64,000 nucleotides of DNA from an uncultured Clostridium sp. (GTDB lineage: Bacteria > Bacillota > Clostridia > TANB77 > CAG-508). The number at the start of each line of letters is the position of its first letter. The first letter of the stretch is position 1. The position numbers and the translations under genes are program-made. The stretch covers positions 133,243 through 197,242 of the forward strand of contig CABVAF010000003.1 in NCBI GenBank assembly GCA_902496295.1, read 5' to 3'. Below the pieces are notes generated by a model, which made no database searches, was not told where the DNA came from, and saw nothing but the letters and a program-made list of their open reading frames with translations. Shown piece after piece: positions 25,597-35,399 of this stretch.

Positions 25597-26544
25597 ATGA
25601 TAGAATTTGAAAAGCCAAATATTAAATGCTTAGAATTAGACGAAGTAAAAAACTACGCCAAATTTGTATGTGAACCATTGGAAAGAGGTTATGGAATAAC
25701 AATAGGAAATTCTTTAAGAAGAATATTGTTATCATCTTTACCAGGAAGTGCTATCACTAGCGTTAAGATAGATGGTGTATTACATGAATTTACCACTATA
25801 CCAGATGTAGTAGAGGATGTTTCTGATATTATTCTTAATTTAAAAATGGTTAGATTAAAATTAGACAGAAATGAAGAAAAAGTTTTAAGAATAGATGTTC
25901 AAGGACCAGCAGATGTAAAAGCAGGAGATATAGTAACTGACGGAATAGTAGAAATCTTAAATCCAGATTTACATATTGCTACAGTCGAAAAAGGTGGTCA
26001 TCTAGTAATGGAAATGACTGCTGAAATGGGTAGAGGATATAACTCTGCTGAAAAAAATAAAAAACCAGAGCAAGCATTAAATGTACTTCCTATAGATTCA
26101 ATTTTTACACCTGTAAAAAAAGTTAATTATTCTGTTGAGAGTACAAGAGTTGGACAAATGATAGATTATGATAAATTAGTAATAGATGTTTGGACAGATG
26201 GTAGTTTAAAACCATATGAAGCTCTTAGCTTAGCTGCTAAAGTTATGACAGAACATTTAGAATTATTTATAGATTTATCTGAAACAGCTAAAAATACTCA
26301 AATAATGGTAGAAAAAGAAGAATCTAAGAAAGAGAAAGTTTTAGAAATGTCTATAGAAGATTTAGAATTATCTGTAAGATCATTTAACTGCTTAAAGAGA
26401 GCAGGAATATCTACAGTTGAGGATTTAACAAGCAAAACTATATCTGACATGATGAAAGTTAGAAACTTAGGTAAGAAATCTTTAGACGAAGTAACAAATA
26501 AATTACATGCATTAGGTTTAGACTTTATGAGTGATGAAGACTAA
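25597..26544 (+). CDS. rpoA: RNA polymerase alpha subunit
   Basis: The 315-aa protein has an N-terminal dimerisation domain ('FVCEPLERGYGITIGNSLRRILLSSLPGSAITSVKIDGVLHEF') and the alpha-CTD ('LELSVRSFNCLKRAGISTVEDLTSKT', 'VRNLGKKSLDEV') that binds UP elements and activators. Confidence 0.98.
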   Translation: MIEFEKPNIKCLELDEVKNYAKFVCEPLERGYGITIGNSLRRILLSSLPGSAITSVKIDGVLHEFTTIPDVVEDVSDIILNLKMVRLKLDRNEEKVLRIDVQGPADVKAGDIVTDGIVEILNPDLHIATVEKGGHLVMEMTAEMGRGYNSAEKNKKPEQALNVLPIDSIFTPVKKVNYSVESTRVGQMIDYDKLVIDVWTDGSLKPYEALSLAAKVMTEHLELFIDLSETAKNTQIMVEKEESKKEKVLEMSIEDLELSVRSFNCLKRAGISTVEDLTSKTISDMMKVRNLGKKSLDEVTNKLHALGLDFMSDED

Positions 26545-26567
26545 TAGGAAAAGGAGGGTAATTTAAC

Positions 26568-27092
26568 ATGGCAATAAATAGAAAATTAGGTAGAACTACA
26601 GATATTAGAAAAGCTATGCTAAAAACACAATTATCTGATTTAATCTTAAATGGTAAAATAAATACAACAGAAGCTAGAGCAAAAGAATTAAAATCATTAG
26701 CAGATAGTATTATAGCATTAGCAGTAAAAGAAAAAGACAATTTTGATATGGTTGATGTAAAAGTTTCTAAAGCAAAATTAGATGCTAAAGGAAACAAAGT
26801 AACAGAAATAGCAAAAAGCAAAAATGGTAAAGAATACCTAAAAGTAGTTAGAGAAGAAAAAACAGAAAAAAGACAAAAAGACCAACCATCAAGATTAAAT
26901 GCAAGAAGAAAAATGATGAGAATGCTAAATAAAGTTAAAGATAGCGAAGGTAACGTAATAGACCTACCATCAAAATTATTTAACGAAATAGCTCCTAAAT
27001 ATGCAGATAGAGTTGGAGGATATACAAGAATTCTAAAAACAGAGCAAAGAAGAGGAGACGCAGCAGAAATGGTAATATTACAATTAGTGTAA
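26568..27092 (+). CDS. rplQ: 50S ribosomal protein L17 with a central insertion
   Basis: The 174-aa protein begins 'RKLGRTTDIRKAMLKTQLSDLILNGKINTTEARAKELKSLADSII' and ends 'LFNEIAPKYADRVGGYTRILKTEQRRGDAAEMVILQLV', both L17 landmarks. Between them about 50 extra residues, Lys-rich ('KAKLDAKGNKVTEIAKSKNGKEYLK'), lengthen it beyond the usual 113-130. It closes the ribosomal cluster. Confidence 0.96.
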   Translation: MAINRKLGRTTDIRKAMLKTQLSDLILNGKINTTEARAKELKSLADSIIALAVKEKDNFDMVDVKVSKAKLDAKGNKVTEIAKSKNGKEYLKVVREEKTEKRQKDQPSRLNARRKMMRMLNKVKDSEGNVIDLPSKLFNEIAPKYADRVGGYTRILKTEQRRGDAAEMVILQLV

Positions 27093-27132
27093 TATTATAA
27101 ATCAAAATTAAATTGCATAATATAAATAAAAG

Positions 27133-27162
27133 AATCACATGGATAAGCTATGTGGTTTTTTT
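27133..27162 (+). terminator. Terminator of the ribosomal protein cluster
   Basis: AATCACAT ... ATGTGGTT (8-bp stem with one G-U) followed by TTTTTTA. Confidence 0.8.
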
Positions 27163-27314
27163 ATGGCTTCCGCACTTCGCTTACGCTACGTTTGGTCGCT
27201 GCGCGGTACTACAAAACTACTTATATATGGGGCTGTATGCTTTATTATATGAAAAGAACCAAAATGATTTAGAACACATATAATATCTATAATAAAAATA
27301 TTAGGAGGCTTATT

Positions 27315-27674
27315 ATGTATGACTTTATATTAAATGGTATTTTATGGGTACTAGCACTTTATGGTTTATTTGAAATTATTAAAACAATAATATATACATA
27401 TACATACACAAGTTTAAAATCTGATGGTATATATGTAATTATTGCTGCAAAAAATCAGGAAAAACGTATTGAGGTTTTTTTACGAAGTATATTATTTAGG
27501 TTTTTATATGGGAAAGAGGAATATATTAAGGATATAATAGTTACAGATTTGAATTCAACAGATGACACTAAAAAAATTATAAATAATATCGGAAAAGATT
27601 ATGACTGTATAAAAGTAGCAGATTGGAGAGAATGTAAAGAGGTTATAGATAGTATAGATGAAGTGAAAAAGTGA
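27315..27674 (+). CDS. Small membrane-anchored protein, glycosyltransferase-2-like fragment
   Basis: The 119-aa protein has an N-terminal helix (residues 4-28) and then 'DGIYVIIAAKNQEKRIEVFLRSIL...IKDIIVTDLNSTDDTKKIINNI', which resembles the first nucleotide-sugar-binding beta-alpha units of a GT-A fold (V.V.A.N.E..I......I.....I.DD.S.D.T). The catalytic second half is missing, so enzymatic activity is unlikely. TTAGGAGGC precedes the ATG. Confidence 0.65.
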   Translation: MYDFILNGILWVLALYGLFEIIKTIIYTYTYTSLKSDGIYVIIAAKNQEKRIEVFLRSILFRFLYGKEEYIKDIIVTDLNSTDDTKKIINNIGKDYDCIKVADWRECKEVIDSIDEVKK

Positions 27675-27795
27675 AAAGGGTATTACAAAATAAGATAAAA
27701 ATATTGTATAAATGAATTTAAATATTGCTAAATAAGTTGCAAAAATATTTTAAAAATTATACAATAAGTAAAAATGACAAAAAGAGGTTTTTTAG

Positions 27796-30010
27796 TTGGA
27801 GATTAAAGGAGAAGTAACAGAAATAATATATAAAAATGAGGTAAATGGTTATTGTATAGCTGCGTTTGAGACAGAAGAAGAAGTTACTACAATAGTTGGG
27901 TATTTACCTTTTGTAAATAAAAATGATACATTAGAGGTAACTGGCAAATTTGTTGAACATCAAGAATACGGTAGACAATTTAAAGTAGAAACATTTAAAA
28001 AAGTAATGCCAGAAACGCTAGATTCATTAGAAAGATATTTGGCTAATGGAATGATAAAAGGAATAGGTCCAGCAACTGCAAAAAAAATAGTAGATACATT
28101 TGGAAAAGAAACTATAAATGTTTTTAAATTAGAGCCAGAAAGGTTATCTCAAATAAAAGGAATAACAAAAGAAAAAGCGTTTGAGATAGCACAAGAATTT
28201 ATAGAAAATTGGGAACTATGGCAATTAGTATCTTATTTAGAAAAGTTTGGACTTGGACCACAAAGTGCACAGGGAATATACAAAAAATTAGGAGAAAATG
28301 CAATAGAAAAAATAGAAGCAGATCCATACCTTTTGGTAGAATTATCAAATAAGGTGGATTTTGTGCAGATAGACAAAATGGCACTTAAAATAGGTATGGA
28401 ATATGACAATGAAAAAAGAATAAGAAGTGGAATAAAATATGCACTTTTAAGAGCAACATATAATGGTCATTGTGCAGTTTTATATGATAACCTAGTAGCG
28501 TTTACAAGGGAGTTACTTGGCGTCAGCGAAGATGCAGTAGATACTTCTTTAATTAACTTAAAAGCAAAAGAAGAAATATACATAGAGGAAAGAGAAAAAG
28601 AAGCCTGGATATACTTAGCTACATATTATAAAGCGGAAAAAAACATAGCAGAGAAATTAATAGATTTAAGGGATTATAACAATATAAACGCAGTAGAAAA
28701 TTTAGATAGAAAACTAAAGAAAATAGAAAAAGAACAGAAAATAGAATTATCAGATAAACAAAAAGAAGCTGTAAAACTTGTAAATGACAATAACGTTTGT
28801 GTTATAACTGGTGGACCAGGTACTGGAAAAACAACAATAATTAAAAGCATAATAGATATATATAATAGCGAAGAACTAAAAATAACTTTATGTGCTCCAA
28901 CAGGACGTGCCGCAAAAAGAATGACAGAAGCAACTGGAGAAGAAGCAAAAACTTTACATAGAGTACTAGAAATAGGAAAATTTGCATCAGAAGATGAAAT
29001 AAATCCAGACTTGTTAGTTACACCAATAGATGCAAATGTTGTAATAGTGGACGAGGCTTCTATGATAGATTTGTTTTTAATGAATTATCTTATGAAAGCT
29101 TTGTATAATGGAACAAAATTAGTATTAGTTGGAGACGAAAACCAGCTTCCATCTGTAGGACCAGGAAATGTATTAAAAGACATTATCTCTTCTGGACAAG
29201 TTCCTGTAGTAACGTTAAATAAGATTTTTAGACAAGCTGCTAAAAGTAAAATAATATTAAATAGCCATAAAGTAAATGAGGGAGAAAGCTTTATTGGAAT
29301 AAAACAAGAAAATGAGGAAGAACTTTTACAAGACTTTTTCTTTATACAAGAAAACAATAAAGATAATATAATTAAACAAATTGTTTCACTTTGTACTGGA
29401 AGGCTAGAAAAATACGGAAACTACGACTTTATAAAAAACATACAGGTAATTACACCAACTAAGAAGGGAAACTTAGGTACAAAAGAGCTAAACCAAGTAA
29501 TACAAAGTAATGTAAATCCATTTGAAACAACCAAAAAAGAAAAGAAATTTGGAGATGCAATTTTTAGACAAGGCGATAGAATAATGCAAGTAAAGAACAA
29601 TTACGACATATTCTGGGAAAGAGATGGAAAAACAAATGAAGCAGGTTCAGGCGTATTTAATGGCGAGTTTGGAACTATTATAGACATTAACGAAATGGAT
29701 AAAGAAATAGTAATAAAATTTGATGATGATAAAAAAGCATGGTACTCATACGCAGACTTAGATCAAATAGAGCATGCATATGCAATAACTGTTCATAAAG
29801 CACAACGGAAGTGAGTTTGATGTTGTAATTATGCCAATTGCTCAAGCGGCACCAATGTTACTTACAAGAAATTTACTTTACACAGCAATGACTAGAGCTA
29901 AAAAGCTGTTAATAATAATAGGCAACAAAAATGTTGTAGACTTCATGATAAATAATACAGACAGTAAAAAGAGAAATACAGGTTTAGAGTATAAGTTAAA
30001 ACAATTATAA
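27796..30010 (+). CDS. recD2: ATP-dependent DNA helicase RecD2, with a +1 frameshift at CGG
   Basis: TTG start at 27796. The zero frame ends at 29814 (672 aa) just inside helicase motif V; skipping C at 29806 restores 'HKAQ|GSEFDVVIMP' and then motif VI 'LLYTAMTRAKK', ending at 30010 (737 aa, normal RecD2 size). Earlier features are the N-terminal OB/HhH region ('LANGMIKGIGPATAKKIVDTFG'), Walker A GGPGTGKTT (about residue 339) and Walker B VVIVDEASM. RecD2 is a 5'-3' helicase in DNA repair. The shift site reads CAA-C-GGA; see findings. A disrupted gene or sequence error is the alternative. Confidence 0.88.
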
Positions 30011-30102
30011 AAATAAAGAGTTATAATAAATGACAATATTATAAAAAATAAAATTATTATATAAATAATTTATAAAAAATATGTTATTAAAGGAGGTACA
30101 AT

Positions 30103-31236
30103 ATGAATAAAAGGTGGATTTTTCTTATTGTATTAATAGTTTTAGCCATAATTGTAGGAGTTATTTGGTATCAAATAGGTGTAGGAGAAACAAAAAATAA
30201 TATAACAAATAATACACCAGTAGCAAATAACAATATGCAAAATAATGTACACGAAAATAACGAAGAAAGCGGTATTGATGTAGTTTTATCATTAGAAGAC
30301 GAAATATCAGATAATTCTGTGTGGTGTGGTACATTTAATTTAGTGTGGAATGACTTGAAAAATGATGTTGCAAAACAAGATATTGTATTTACACCTCAAC
30401 TAAAAGTAGCAGAAAATTTAAATAAAGGTACGTTTACTACAGACTATTTATCAGAAGATAGTTATTACAAAATTCATGGATATGCATCAGAAGAGCTAAA
30501 GGAAAAAATAGAGAAAGATATAAAAGACAAATTTAATGAAAAAAGTGATATATTAGATAGTTTTGAATGGCCTATAGAAGAAGGAAATTTATATTTTTTG
30601 TATGCGATGTTAAAAAAGGAATTTGAATTTCCAACAGTTTTTTCAAGATTAGAAGATGGAAAATTTGGAAAATACAATAATGTAAAATTTTTTGGAATAA
30701 ATGAAGAAACAAAAGATGAGGTTAGAGAACAGGTTGAAGTATTATATTATAAATCTAAAGATAATTTTGCTGTAAAATTAATAACAAAGCAAAATGACGA
30801 AGTTATTATAGCTAGAGGTACAAAGAAAAACACATATATAGATGTATATAACGAAATTATGGAAAATGCAGAGAAATATACGGGCAGCCATAGTTTTAGC
30901 GAGCAAGATACATTACAAGTACCAAATATAAGTCTTAATATAATAGAAAATATAGATGATCTTACAGGTAGAGGATTTTTATATTCTGATGGAACAGAAC
31001 ATGAAATAACTCAAGCAATGCAATCTATACAATTCGAATTAGATGAAAAAGGTGGAGCAATAAAAAGCGAAGCTGGAATGATGGTAGATAAACTTGCAAT
31101 AAACGATAATGAGGAAAAAAGAGAATTTATAGTAGATAATACATTTACAATATTTTTAAAAGAAAATAATAAAGATTTACCATACTTTGCTGCAACAATA
31201 TCAGACATAACACAAGTTCAAGAAAATGCAGAATAA
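30103..31236 (+). CDS. Membrane-anchored extracellular protein, weakly serpin-like
   Basis: The 377-aa protein has one N-terminal helix (residues 5-25, no lipobox), an Asn-rich linker and a globular domain. The C terminus resembles the serpin hinge and closing strands: 'IQFELDEKGGAIKSEAG' and 'REFIVDNTFTIFLKENNKDLPYFAATISDI' parallel serpin 'EVNEEGTEAAAAT' and 'F.ADHPFLF.I......ILF.G'. A middle stretch 'LYFLYAMLKKEFEFP' also fits. Inhibitory activity cannot be inferred. AAAGGAGGTACAAT precedes the ATG. Confidence 0.65.
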   Translation: MNKRWIFLIVLIVLAIIVGVIWYQIGVGETKNNITNNTPVANNNMQNNVHENNEESGIDVVLSLEDEISDNSVWCGTFNLVWNDLKNDVAKQDIVFTPQLKVAENLNKGTFTTDYLSEDSYYKIHGYASEELKEKIEKDIKDKFNEKSDILDSFEWPIEEGNLYFLYAMLKKEFEFPTVFSRLEDGKFGKYNNVKFFGINEETKDEVREQVEVLYYKSKDNFAVKLITKQNDEVIIARGTKKNTYIDVYNEIMENAEKYTGSHSFSEQDTLQVPNISLNIIENIDDLTGRGFLYSDGTEHEITQAMQSIQFELDEKGGAIKSEAGMMVDKLAINDNEEKREFIVDNTFTIFLKENNKDLPYFAATISDITQVQENAE

Positions 31237-31338
31237 AACTTATAACCTATTGATTTTAATTTGTAAATAATAATTTATTCAATTGCTAAAAATGTTAATA
31301 CTAAAAGTTAATAAACGTAAAATAAAGAAGGAAAAATT

Positions 31339-31992
31339 TTGAAAAATCTTATAGAAAAAATTTTAGATCTAATATTTCCGCCTGTTTGCGGTATTTGTAA
31401 CAAAGAATTAAACACATATTTATGTGAAAAGTGTGAAAAAGAAATAAATAAAATTACATGTGTGGGGGAAAATAAGTATAATAATAAATATTTTTCTACA
31501 CACATGTATTTGTTTAAATATGAAGGAATAATAAGAAGCAAAATTATTTCATATAAATTTGATGATAAACCATATCTATATAGAACTTTTTGTGAAATTT
31601 TTGTAAAAAACAAAAAAGCTTGTGAATTTTTAAAAAATTATGATATAATAATTTCGGTTCCAATGTATAAAAAGAAGAAAAATCAAAGAGGATATAACCA
31701 AAGTGAACTTATTGCAAAAGAAATAGCAGAAAAGATAGAAAATATAGAATATAGAAACGATATTTTGTTGAAAATAAGAAATACAGCAAAGCAAAGTTCA
31801 TTAAATAAGCAGCAGAGGCAAGAAAATTTAAAGGATTCTTACAAAGTGAAAAATAAAGAGTATATTAAAGATAAAAATATACTTATTTTTGACGATATAT
31901 ACACTACCGGAAGTACAGCAAATGAATGTGCAAAAACATTAGTAAAAGCAGGAGCAAAAAATATTGGTATACTAACTATAGCAAAAGACTAG
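31339..31992 (+). CDS. comFC: ComF family protein (phosphoribosyltransferase-like)
   Basis: TTG start at 31339 behind GAAGGAAAA. The 217-aa protein has an N-terminal zinc finger (C17, C20, C29, C32), 'KKKKNQRGYNQSELIAKEIAE' and the PRPP-binding motif 'ILIFDDIYTTGSTANECA'. ComFC proteins act with the ComFA helicase in DNA uptake or repair; the comFA gene is not adjacent here. The third repeat-type element begins just after its stop. Confidence 0.93.
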   Translation: MKNLIEKILDLIFPPVCGICNKELNTYLCEKCEKEINKITCVGENKYNNKYFSTHMYLFKYEGIIRSKIISYKFDDKPYLYRTFCEIFVKNKKACEFLKNYDIIISVPMYKKKKNQRGYNQSELIAKEIAEKIENIEYRNDILLKIRNTAKQSSLNKQQRQENLKDSYKVKNKEYIKDKNILIFDDIYTTGSTANECAKTLVKAGAKNIGILTIAKD

Positions 31993-31993
31993 C

Positions 31994-32125
31994 TGGAAAA
32001 TGGGGACAGGTCATTTTTTCTGAAATTCAGAAATTAGGGACAGGTCAAAATTTCCAAAAGTCAGAAATGGGGACCTGTCCCCATTTTCCAGAATTGAGAA
32101 ATAGGGACCTGTCCCTAATTTCCAA
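31994..32125. repeat. Dispersed GGGACAGGTC repeat, copy 2
   Basis: Two direct GGGACAGGTC units (from 31994) and two inverted GACCTGTCCC units. The last 47 bp match the end of the 51899 copy base for base. It fills the gap between comFC and the KAP NTPase gene. Confidence 0.9.
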
Positions 32126-32145
32126 CAAGAGAAAAGGAGGAAAAA

Positions 32146-34134
32146 ATGGAAGATTTAATAGAAAGCATATTAGACTACATTAGAGCAGATTATACAGACT
32201 ATGCAATTATGATAAATGGTGAGTGGGGAAGCGGAAAGACCTACTTCTGGAATAATAAAATTAGACCTAAAATAGAGAATATGTCTGTAAATGGAAGACG
32301 ACTTACTCCAATATACATGTCTTTATATGGAATATCAAACTTAGAGGAAATAAGTAAAAAAATATTTATAGAAACCACTCAGTTAATGGATAAAAACTTA
32401 AAGAAATTTATGAATGCAAGTGGAGTAAATGCAATCCCAGAGTATGCAAAAACAGGGTTAGATATGGCAAATTTCTTTGGAGTTACACAAAATGGAGATA
32501 GATTAGACTATGGTCAATTTTTCTCAACAGATGACAAAGTACTATGTTTTGACGACTTAGAAAGAGCTAATGTAGATGTTATAGATATTTTAGGTTATAT
32601 AAATAACTTTGTTGAACATGACCATATAAAAACAATTATTATTTGTAATGAAAAAGAATTATCAACAAAATTAAAAAGTAATAACCTAGAAATGAAAACT
32701 TTTATAGCAACATATCTGCTAGACAAAGAGGGAAAACTAAATTTAAAAACAGATAAGCCAATGGTTGAAAGAATAAGAGATACTATTGAGTATGTTTTTG
32801 ATAAAGCAAATGACTATGAAAGAATAAAAGAAAAACTTGTAGGAGAAACGTTTGAGTATGCTCCAGAATTTAACTATATAATAAATGGGCTTTTAATGCG
32901 TTTTGAAAAATACCCAGAGTTAATACGTTTTTTAAGAGAAAACACAAACTTAATTGTATCTACATTTAATAAGAGTGGAACTAGAAACTTACGTATATTA
33001 AAGCATTCATTAAATAACTTCAAAAAAATATTTGACATGGTTAGTAAGTCATACCCAAATACAAACAATAGAATTTTACAAACAATGTTAATATTTACAA
33101 TAGCAGTTTCGTTTGAAATAAAAGCAGGAAAAATTACAAAAGATAAGTTTGTAAATATTAACAGTAACGAAGAATACAAGGCAATATTAGTTTCTTCAAG
33201 GGTATTTATGGATAATAGACAGTTTTATATTAAAGAATTCGATAATAACTATTATTATAACTTTAAAGCAGAGTATCGTTTCTTTAAATTTATAGAGTTA
33301 TATGTACGTACAAGAATTTTTGACATGAGAATATTTAAAGAAAATATGGAAGTAATAAGAAATACAATAGATACAAGTCAATTACCAGGTTACAAGAGAT
33401 TACTAACAGAAGAATATTGGAAAATTCCAGATGACCAATTTGAGGGAGTAATAACAGAAACTTTAGACGATGTTAAAAATGGAAAAATTGAGCTTATAGA
33501 TATTGTAAAACTATTTGCATATTTTTCATATTTTATAAAGAAAGAATTAATAGATTATGATATGAGAACAATAAAAAGTGTATTCTTTAATGGAATGAAT
33601 ATTTCTTCACTTACTTCAAAATATTGTGAAAATGTGGAAGAAGAGCTTTCACAAGTTGCAATAAATGATGAGGAAGCACCAGAAATGGACGAAATATTAG
33701 CTCATTTTAACGAAATAAACTTACAGCTAAAAGATAAGATGCTAAAAGAAAAAGCAGAAGAAGTATTTAAATGTATACCTATGAAAATGGAATTATTCTA
33801 TGATAAATTTGACAAGGAATGTATGCAAGTTCCAATATTTAAATATTATGACTGTTTCCAAATGTTCCAAAGAATTTCTTGTGCAAGTAATGAAGATATA
33901 GTTACTATAAAAGAAAAATTAGCCGATAGAGCCAAAATGTATAAAAACGAGCTAGCACCAGAGTTAGCAAATATTAGAAAGTTAAAGAGCATTATGGATG
34001 ACTATATTGATGGAAAACAACCAAGCATAAAGCTTGTTATATTACAAGACTTTTCAAATGAGCTTGCAAATATTATAACACAATATGAATCTACAAACGA
34101 TGATAAGGTTTTTGTTGACGAAGAAGAAAAGTAG
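32146..34134 (+). CDS. KAP-type P-loop NTPase, possible phage defence protein
   Basis: The 662-aa protein has Walker A GEWGSGKT (residues 25-32) and Walker B VLCFDDLE (132-139), preceded by an 'AIMINGEWGSGKTYFW' strand as in the KAP/PifA group of STAND-related NTPases. The rest is alpha-helical without a recognised domain. No transmembrane helix is evident. KAP proteins include the plasmid F exclusion protein PifA, so a solo anti-phage role is plausible, but this is inference. AAAGGAGGAAAAA precedes the ATG, and the upstream gap is entirely repeat copy 2. Confidence 0.8.
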   Translation: MEDLIESILDYIRADYTDYAIMINGEWGSGKTYFWNNKIRPKIENMSVNGRRLTPIYMSLYGISNLEEISKKIFIETTQLMDKNLKKFMNASGVNAIPEYAKTGLDMANFFGVTQNGDRLDYGQFFSTDDKVLCFDDLERANVDVIDILGYINNFVEHDHIKTIIICNEKELSTKLKSNNLEMKTFIATYLLDKEGKLNLKTDKPMVERIRDTIEYVFDKANDYERIKEKLVGETFEYAPEFNYIINGLLMRFEKYPELIRFLRENTNLIVSTFNKSGTRNLRILKHSLNNFKKIFDMVSKSYPNTNNRILQTMLIFTIAVSFEIKAGKITKDKFVNINSNEEYKAILVSSRVFMDNRQFYIKEFDNNYYYNFKAEYRFFKFIELYVRTRIFDMRIFKENMEVIRNTIDTSQLPGYKRLLTEEYWKIPDDQFEGVITETLDDVKNGKIELIDIVKLFAYFSYFIKKELIDYDMRTIKSVFFNGMNISSLTSKYCENVEEELSQVAINDEEAPEMDEILAHFNEINLQLKDKMLKEKAEEVFKCIPMKMELFYDKFDKECMQVPIFKYYDCFQMFQRISCASNEDIVTIKEKLADRAKMYKNELAPELANIRKLKSIMDDYIDGKQPSIKLVILQDFSNELANIITQYESTNDDKVFVDEEEK

Positions 34135-34174
34135 ATAATATATTTATAAAGAAATAATAAAAAAATAAAAGTAA

Positions 34175-34219
34175 AAGCTATAACAAATCTGATAACAAGA
34201 TTTATTATAGCTTCTATTT
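34175..34219 (+). terminator. Terminator after the KAP NTPase gene
   Basis: AAGCTATAACAAATCT and AGATTTATTATAGCTT pair over 16 bp with one mismatch; a T-rich tract follows. Confidence 0.7.
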
Positions 34220-34306
34220 ACATAAAATTATAAAAACTTTATAAAAATGTATAAAAAAGTATAATAAAGGAATAATAACAATATCATGAAAAAAGGAGGG
34301 AGATTT

Positions 34307-34861
34307 TTGAAAGCAACAGGTGTAGTAAGAAGAATTGATGATTTAGGTAGAGTTGTTATTCCAAAAGAAATAAGAAAAACACTTAGAATAAAAGAAGGTG
34401 ATCCTTTAGAAATTTTTACAGATAAAGAAGGAGAGGTAATATTAAAAAAATATTCTCCAATTGGTGAATTATCTGAATTTGCTACAGGTTATGCAGAAAC
34501 ACTTGCAAAAACAACAGGACATATTGCATGCATAACAGATAAGGACACTGTAATAGCGGTTTCTGGAGGTTCTAAAAAAGAATTTTTAGAACAAGATGTA
34601 AGCCCAGAACTTGAAAGTATAATGGACGAAAAGGAAAGTTATACAAGTCAGGAAAACAATGGGGTATCTATTCCAATAACAAAGAATGACAATAAAGAAA
34701 GAAAATATAATGCACAAGTGGTATATCCTATTATATCTGATGGAGATGTTATAGGAAGTGTTATATTATTATCTAAAGAAAGCAAAACAAAGATGACAGA
34801 AGTAGAGCAAAAAGTTGCACAGTCAGCAGCAAACTTTTTAGGTACACAAATGCAAATATAA
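34307..34861 (+). CDS. spoVT: Stage V sporulation regulator SpoVT
   Basis: TTG start at 34307 (MKATGVVRRIDDLGRVVIPKEIR) fits the family and lies six bases after AAAGGAGGG; ATG 34286 lies upstream of that site. The 184-aa protein has the AbrB-type swapped-hairpin DNA-binding domain (1-50) and a GAF domain ('LAKTTGHIACITDKDTVIAVSG'...). SpoVT is a SigG-dependent regulator in the forespore. Confidence 0.96.
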   Translation: MKATGVVRRIDDLGRVVIPKEIRKTLRIKEGDPLEIFTDKEGEVILKKYSPIGELSEFATGYAETLAKTTGHIACITDKDTVIAVSGGSKKEFLEQDVSPELESIMDEKESYTSQENNGVSIPITKNDNKERKYNAQVVYPIISDGDVIGSVILLSKESKTKMTEVEQKVAQSAANFLGTQMQI

Positions 34862-35000
34862 TAAAATATAGGCATGTAATGTTCCTGTAATATTTTAGTA
34901 ATGAAAATGTAAAAACAAAAATAGAAAAATACCTTGTCAAAATAATATAATTGTAGTATAAATAATGTAGTGTTTAAGAATAACGAAGGAGGACTATAAA

Positions 35001-35258
35001 ATGGAAAAGAGATTTGAAGTAAGTAATTTACCAACAGAAGTATCTGTATGGACAAAAATAAAGAATTTTCTATTTCATGAGGTAAAACTTGAATTAACAC
35101 CAAAGCAAGAAAAAGTATTTAGAGAAGTTCATGACTTCTGGAATCAAGAAATTACAGGAGAGAAAGTTCATGATTTTCTATTTTATGAAATAACAGGGGA
35201 AAAAGTAAAGAACTTTTTATTTCAAGATGTAAAAATAGTAGATAACATAAGACTATAA
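35001..35258 (+). CDS. 85-aa protein with internal FLF repeats, unknown
   Basis: Three to four repeats of about 15 residues are visible: 'KIKNFLFHEV', 'VHDFWNQEITGEK', 'VHDFLFYEITGEK', 'VKNFLFQDVKI'. The charged/aromatic pattern suggests short amphipathic helices or strands. No signal peptide. GAAGGAGGACTATAAA precedes the ATG. It lies between spoVT and spoIVA, so a sporulation link is possible but not shown. Confidence 0.7.
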   Translation: MEKRFEVSNLPTEVSVWTKIKNFLFHEVKLELTPKQEKVFREVHDFWNQEITGEKVHDFLFYEITGEKVKNFLFQDVKIVDNIRL

Positions 35259-35286
35259 TAATTGTTAATAATTAAATATAAATAAA

Positions 35287-35318
35287 AACAATTAAAGAAA
35301 AATCTTTAATTGTTTTTT
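35287..35318. terminator. Terminator after the FLF-repeat gene
   Basis: AACAATTAAAGA-aaaa-TCTTTAATTGTT then TTTT: perfect 12-bp stem. A-rich on the other side, so it may also serve spoIVA. Confidence 0.85.
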
Positions 35319-35399
35319 GCGTCTTAAAAATATTGTTTTTACTTTAATATTAGTTTATAAAATTGTAATTTAAAATATTTAAGAGTAAAACATACTACG

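Noticed and set aside
29815..30010. Separate small gene after recD2
   Set aside because: The sequence is the recD2 motif V-VI continuation in the +1 frame.
31926..32183. 85-aa frame running from comFC through repeat copy 2
   Set aside because: Alternate frame of comFC continuing through non-coding repeat; no ribosome site.
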